This document shows positions 61,242 to 64,000 of a stretch of 64,000 nucleotides of DNA, in pieces. Made by a program: the position numbers and the translations under genes. The notes under the pieces were generated by a model. The model ran no database searches, was not told the origin of the DNA, and was given only the letters and a program-made list of their open reading frames with translations. Each line of letters starts with the position of its first letter. Position 1 is the stretch's first letter. This stretch comes from PHAA01 sp034678805 (GTDB lineage: Bacteria > Bacillota > Syntrophomonadia > Syntrophomonadales > Syntrophomonadaceae): NCBI GenBank assembly GCA_034678805.1, contig JAXDBN010000244.1:1-64000 (forward strand). The letters run 5' to 3'.

Positions 61242-62338
61242 GTAACGCTGGAAATAATATAAGACATTTTAATATTCCCATTTTCATTCCTCACTTAGGT
61301 TGCCCTTATGATTGCATCTACTGTGATCAAAAGATAATTGCCAACCAAAAAGAACCCCCCACCCGGACCGAAGTTATTGACAAGATAGAGCGGCATTTGG
61401 CCACTATACCGGAAAATGCCTGGATCGAAGTGGCTTTTTTCGGCGGCAGTTTTACCGCGGTGGACACAGGCGAGCAGGAGAAGTACTTGAGTACAGTCCT
61501 GCCTTATATAAGAGAAGGCAGAGTAAAATCCATTAGAATCTCTACTCGTCCTGATTGCATTAATGAACCAAATCTCAGGCTGCTTAGGAAATACGGGGTA
61601 AAGACTATCGAGCTGGGCGTGCAATCACTCAGCGATGACGTGTTAAAGGCTTCAGGACGTTTATATACTGAAAACGATGTGCGCAGGAGTTGTGATTCTG
61701 TCAAGGAAGGCGATTTCCAGCTCGGTATTCAGCTAATGATCGGTCTTCCCGGCGATTCCTACCAACATGATATGGAGACCGCTTTCAAAGTAGTCCATAT
61801 TGGGCCGCAGGCAGTACGTCTCTATCCAACATTGGTGTTGGCTGGTACCAAACTAGATATGATGTGGAAGAGCGGATGTTATTATCCCCTGGATCTTCAA
61901 GAAGCAATTTGTACATGCAAGGATATGTTGCTCCTCTTTAATAAGCAAAACATACCGGTAATCCGCATGGGTCTATATCCTGGAGAGGAATTGAGGAAAC
62001 CCGGTATGATACAGGCGGGACCATTTCATAGTAGTTTCGGCGAACTGGTAGAGCAGCAGGTTTTCCAGGACCAAGCTCGGCAAGCGTTGAAGCTGTACCA
62101 GCAGAAATATAAGTATGACAAGGAATTGTCCATACATGTCTACCATAACGATATGTCGAAGATGATCGGCTGGCGACGCGGTAACATACTGCAGCTGCAG
62201 CAGGAGTTTAGATTAGATGCTTTAGCGGTCACTGGTTGTAACCAAGTGCAGGATAGCGTCGGCATAAGCAGACTGGGGAGTCAAGAAGTCCGGACATTGC
62301 TGACGCGGGAAGACTTTCTCGAAGGATTGCATTTTTAA
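61238..62338 (+). CDS. Radical SAM protein (Elp3-like, without acetyltransferase domain)
   Basis: The 366-residue protein has the radical SAM cluster motif C-x3-C-x2-C in HLGCPYDCIYCDQ, FFGGSFTAVD, STRPDCI and ELGVQSLSDDVL, all like the catalytic half of Elp3. It lacks the GNAT domain. In Clostridia a gene of this kind sits between rnc and smc; its substrate is unknown. TTG start, 4-base overlap with rnc. Confidence 0.85.
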   Translation: MSNAGNNIRHFNIPIFIPHLGCPYDCIYCDQKIIANQKEPPTRTEVIDKIERHLATIPENAWIEVAFFGGSFTAVDTGEQEKYLSTVLPYIREGRVKSIRISTRPDCINEPNLRLLRKYGVKTIELGVQSLSDDVLKASGRLYTENDVRRSCDSVKEGDFQLGIQLMIGLPGDSYQHDMETAFKVVHIGPQAVRLYPTLVLAGTKLDMMWKSGCYYPLDLQEAICTCKDMLLLFNKQNIPVIRMGLYPGEELRKPGMIQAGPFHSSFGELVEQQVFQDQARQALKLYQQKYKYDKELSIHVYHNDMSKMIGWRRGNILQLQQEFRLDALAVTGCNQVQDSVGISRLGSQEVRTLLTREDFLEGLHF

Positions 62339-62690
62339 TGTGCGGATATATGAAACATTAGATTATGAGGCCATTGCCAACAAAGACGCATAAGGGATGG
62401 GCAGACCTGCGGCAAACTTAAAGCAGGTAATAAAATCTGCTGATAGCCGCTCCGACATCTATTCCATTATCGTTTGATAAACACGGTTAGAACTTCTTAA
62501 TGAAGGTTTTCAGCTGGTATTAGTAGAATTTAGAAACAAACGGTTCAACCAGGGTAAGCGATTGATATATAGATATAACGCAGCATGCGTTAATAGGATG
62601 CAGATTGTAGAATCTGACAGTCTGAGCCAGCGGTGGGTATAGATCCCAGACAGCGGGGATGTACAGGTTATTGGTTGAGGGAGAAGTAGA
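62339..62690 (+). other. Noncoding stretch before smc
   Basis: A 352-base gap with no convincing gene. A 17-codon frame from GTG 62340 ends at 62393. About 45 codons (up to the TAG near 62642) stay open on the plus strand but have no start codon. A small hairpin TAACGC-AGCAT-GCGTTA lies near 62580. A promoter for smc should be here, but no clear one was found. Confidence 0.45.
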
Positions 62691-64000
62691 GTGTATCTAA
62701 AAACACTAGAGATAAGAGGATTTAAATCTTTTGCTGACCACACCGAATTGAATTTCGACTCAGGCATTAACGTCATTGTTGGCCCTAACGGCTGCGGTAA
62801 GAGTAACATTGTAGATGCAGTCCGTTGGGTACTGGGAGAAGCTAATGTCCGTTCCTTACGTGGCTATAAAAACGAAGATGTAATTTTTAATGGCACCGAT
62901 AAGAAAAGGGGCCTGGGGATGGCACAAGTTGATTTGACTATGGACAATTCCGAAGGCTTTCTGCCACTGGCCTACAATGAAATCACGATAAGTCGTAAAA
63001 TATTCCGTTCCGGTGAAAGTGAGTTTTCTTTGAACAAGGCACGGGTGCGGATGAAAGATATTGTAAAATTGTACACAGACACCGGTTTGGGAAAAAAGGG
63101 GTATTCTATAATTAGTCAGGGCGAGTTGGAGCGAGTATTGAATGGCCAGCCCTTTGAGCGGCGTTTAATGTTGGAAGAGGCAGCGGGCACCATGCACTAT
63201 CGTCAGCAGAAAGAAGAGGTTCAACAGCGGATACTGGCTACGGCACAGGATTTACTGCGGGTTGAGGATATACTCAATGAACTGCGCAGCCGCAAATCGG
63301 ACCTTTATCGAAAAGCAGAGAAAGCCCGCGTTTATATTAGCCTGAAAGATGAATTCAACCGTCTGGACCGGCAGGTCATGACCTGTCAAATTCAACAGCT
63401 GGCCGACAAACTAGCCGCTGAGGGCGTCGAACTGGAAACAAGCAAAATGGAGTATGAGAGGTTGTGCTCTCGCCAAGATGGCTTAATTCAGGAGCGAAAT
63501 TCAATGGTGGAGCGGCAAGAGCAGCATCGCACCAGGTTAAGCCAATCTAAAGAGAGAAAATATGAACTCGAGACTGGCATAAACAAATTGAGTTCAGAGG
63601 TCAAGCTCTTACAAGAACGAATTAGGAACCATCGGGAGAGGACCCAGTCGGCCCAGCAAGATTTTATGAAATATGGTTCGATGCTGGAAAGACTAGACCA
63701 GGACCTGCAACAAAAATCTGCTGATTTTGAACGGGAACAAGTTTCATTTGAACAAAGACAATCAGAGTTGGAAAGTTTGCACCAAGAAATAGCCGAATTG
63801 GAATCAAATATTAACGGCCAGGAAAAAGCCCTGGTTGAGCAAAGCCGTCAGGTATTTGACCGGGCTAATCGCGAGTCAAGTCTGAAAAATGAGATACTTG
63901 ATTTGGAAGGCAAAATTAAAAAAGCATTAGAGAAGAGAGAACGATCATTAATTAGACTGGAAGAAAAAGAGCATTATCTTATTGCTTCAATTGGAAAGAG
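62691..64000 (+). CDS. smc: Chromosome segregation protein SMC, N-terminal part (partial)
   Basis: The first 436 codons of SMC, the ATPase of the ScpAB condensin complex. From the GTG start: YLKTLEIRGFKSFADHT, Walker A GPNGCGKSNIVDA near residue 34, VRWVLGE, then YSIISQGELERVLNGQP and the start of the long coiled coil. GAGGGAGAAGTAGA upstream serves as ribosome site. The gene runs past the window end. Its partners scpA and scpB are near 4.6 kb. Confidence 0.96.
   Translation, partial: MYLKTLEIRGFKSFADHTELNFDSGINVIVGPNGCGKSNIVDAVRWVLGEANVRSLRGYKNEDVIFNGTDKKRGLGMAQVDLTMDNSEGFLPLAYNEITISRKIFRSGESEFSLNKARVRMKDIVKLYTDTGLGKKGYSIISQGELERVLNGQPFERRLMLEEAAGTMHYRQQKEEVQQRILATAQDLLRVEDILNELRSRKSDLYRKAEKARVYISLKDEFNRLDRQVMTCQIQQLADKLAAEGVELETSKMEYERLCSRQDGLIQERNSMVERQEQHRTRLSQSKERKYELETGINKLSSEVKLLQERIRNHRERTQSAQQDFMKYGSMLERLDQDLQQKSADFEREQVSFEQRQSELESLHQEIAELESNINGQEKALVEQSRQVFDRANRESSLKNEILDLEGKIKKALEKRERSLIRLEEKEHYLIASIGK

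Noticed and set aside
1..64000. CRISPR arrays, IS elements, prophage, tRNA or rRNA genes
   Set aside because: No regularly spaced repeats, transposase-like genes, phage genes or tRNA-like folds with matching genes were seen.

Overview
The window comes from a spore-forming, anaerobic Firmicute and best fits Syntrophomonas or a close relative (Syntrophomonadaceae). The main reasons are an etfB-etfA pair followed by a membrane Fe-S oxidoreductase of the EtfAB:quinone type (the electron route of syntrophic fatty-acid oxidisers), sporulation genes (ytfJ, spmA, spmB, SASP, gpr, ylbJ), a VorB/KorA-type four-subunit 2-oxoacid:ferredoxin oxidoreductase, UbiD/UbiA-type quinone genes and heme made through siroheme. 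This is ordinary chromosome: no tRNA, rRNA, CRISPR array, IS element or phage gene was seen. Many genes appear to start with UUG.

Layout. 1-7.5 kb: secF end, LapA-like protein, dtd, a DHH-CBS-CCA nucleotidyltransferase fusion, an M50 protease, scpA-scpB, DUF1992, DUF2953 and ytfJ. 7.6-13 kb: spmA-spmB, fhs behind a promoter-hairpin leader, folE and a trmO-like fusion on the minus strand, and rluB. 13-19.8 kb: an unknown gene, a P-loop ATPase joined to the four-subunit oxidoreductase, larB, a membrane-anchored unknown, a HutP-family protein, aroH and a membrane protein. 19.9-22.4 kb: a nitrilase-family amidase and trpS on the minus strand, then speD.

22.7-28 kb is a quinone and export block: a polyprenyl-synthase-like protein that has lost its metal-binding aspartates, ubiD, ubiA, an intact polyprenyl synthase, tatC and tatA. 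28-36.9 kb is a tetrapyrrole block: siroheme synthase (Met8 type), hemA, hemC, cobA-hemD fusion, hemB, a NirJ2/Ahb-type radical SAM protein, ahbA, ahbB and hemL. These cover glutamyl-tRNA to siroheme and its decarboxylation. 37-41.1 kb is etfB-etfA and the membrane Fe-S oxidoreductase. The three blocks fit one physiological theme: quinone, heme and the ETF-to-quinone electron gate.

41.3-64 kb is mostly housekeeping: coaD, hslO, rpmB, Asp23, fakA-like, recG, two SASP-like genes facing gpr, rsmD, a coiled-coil protein, ylbJ, a patatin-like lipase, tmcAL, pta-ackA (acetate and ATP formation, the energy-yielding end of butyrate oxidation), a molybdopterin-binding protein plus moeA, a DUF177 protein with rpmF and plsX, rnc, an Elp3-like radical SAM protein, and the N-terminal part of smc running off the end.

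Most notable items: the degenerate prenyl-synthase paralogue at 22.7 kb, the heme and ETF neighbourhood with unexplained structured RNA around etfBA, a TrmO-FmdE-like fusion, a four-cysteine (Fe-S type) TrpRS, an orphan HutP, and a hairpin terminator just downstream of the fhs promoter. All calls rest on reading motifs; no database search was run.
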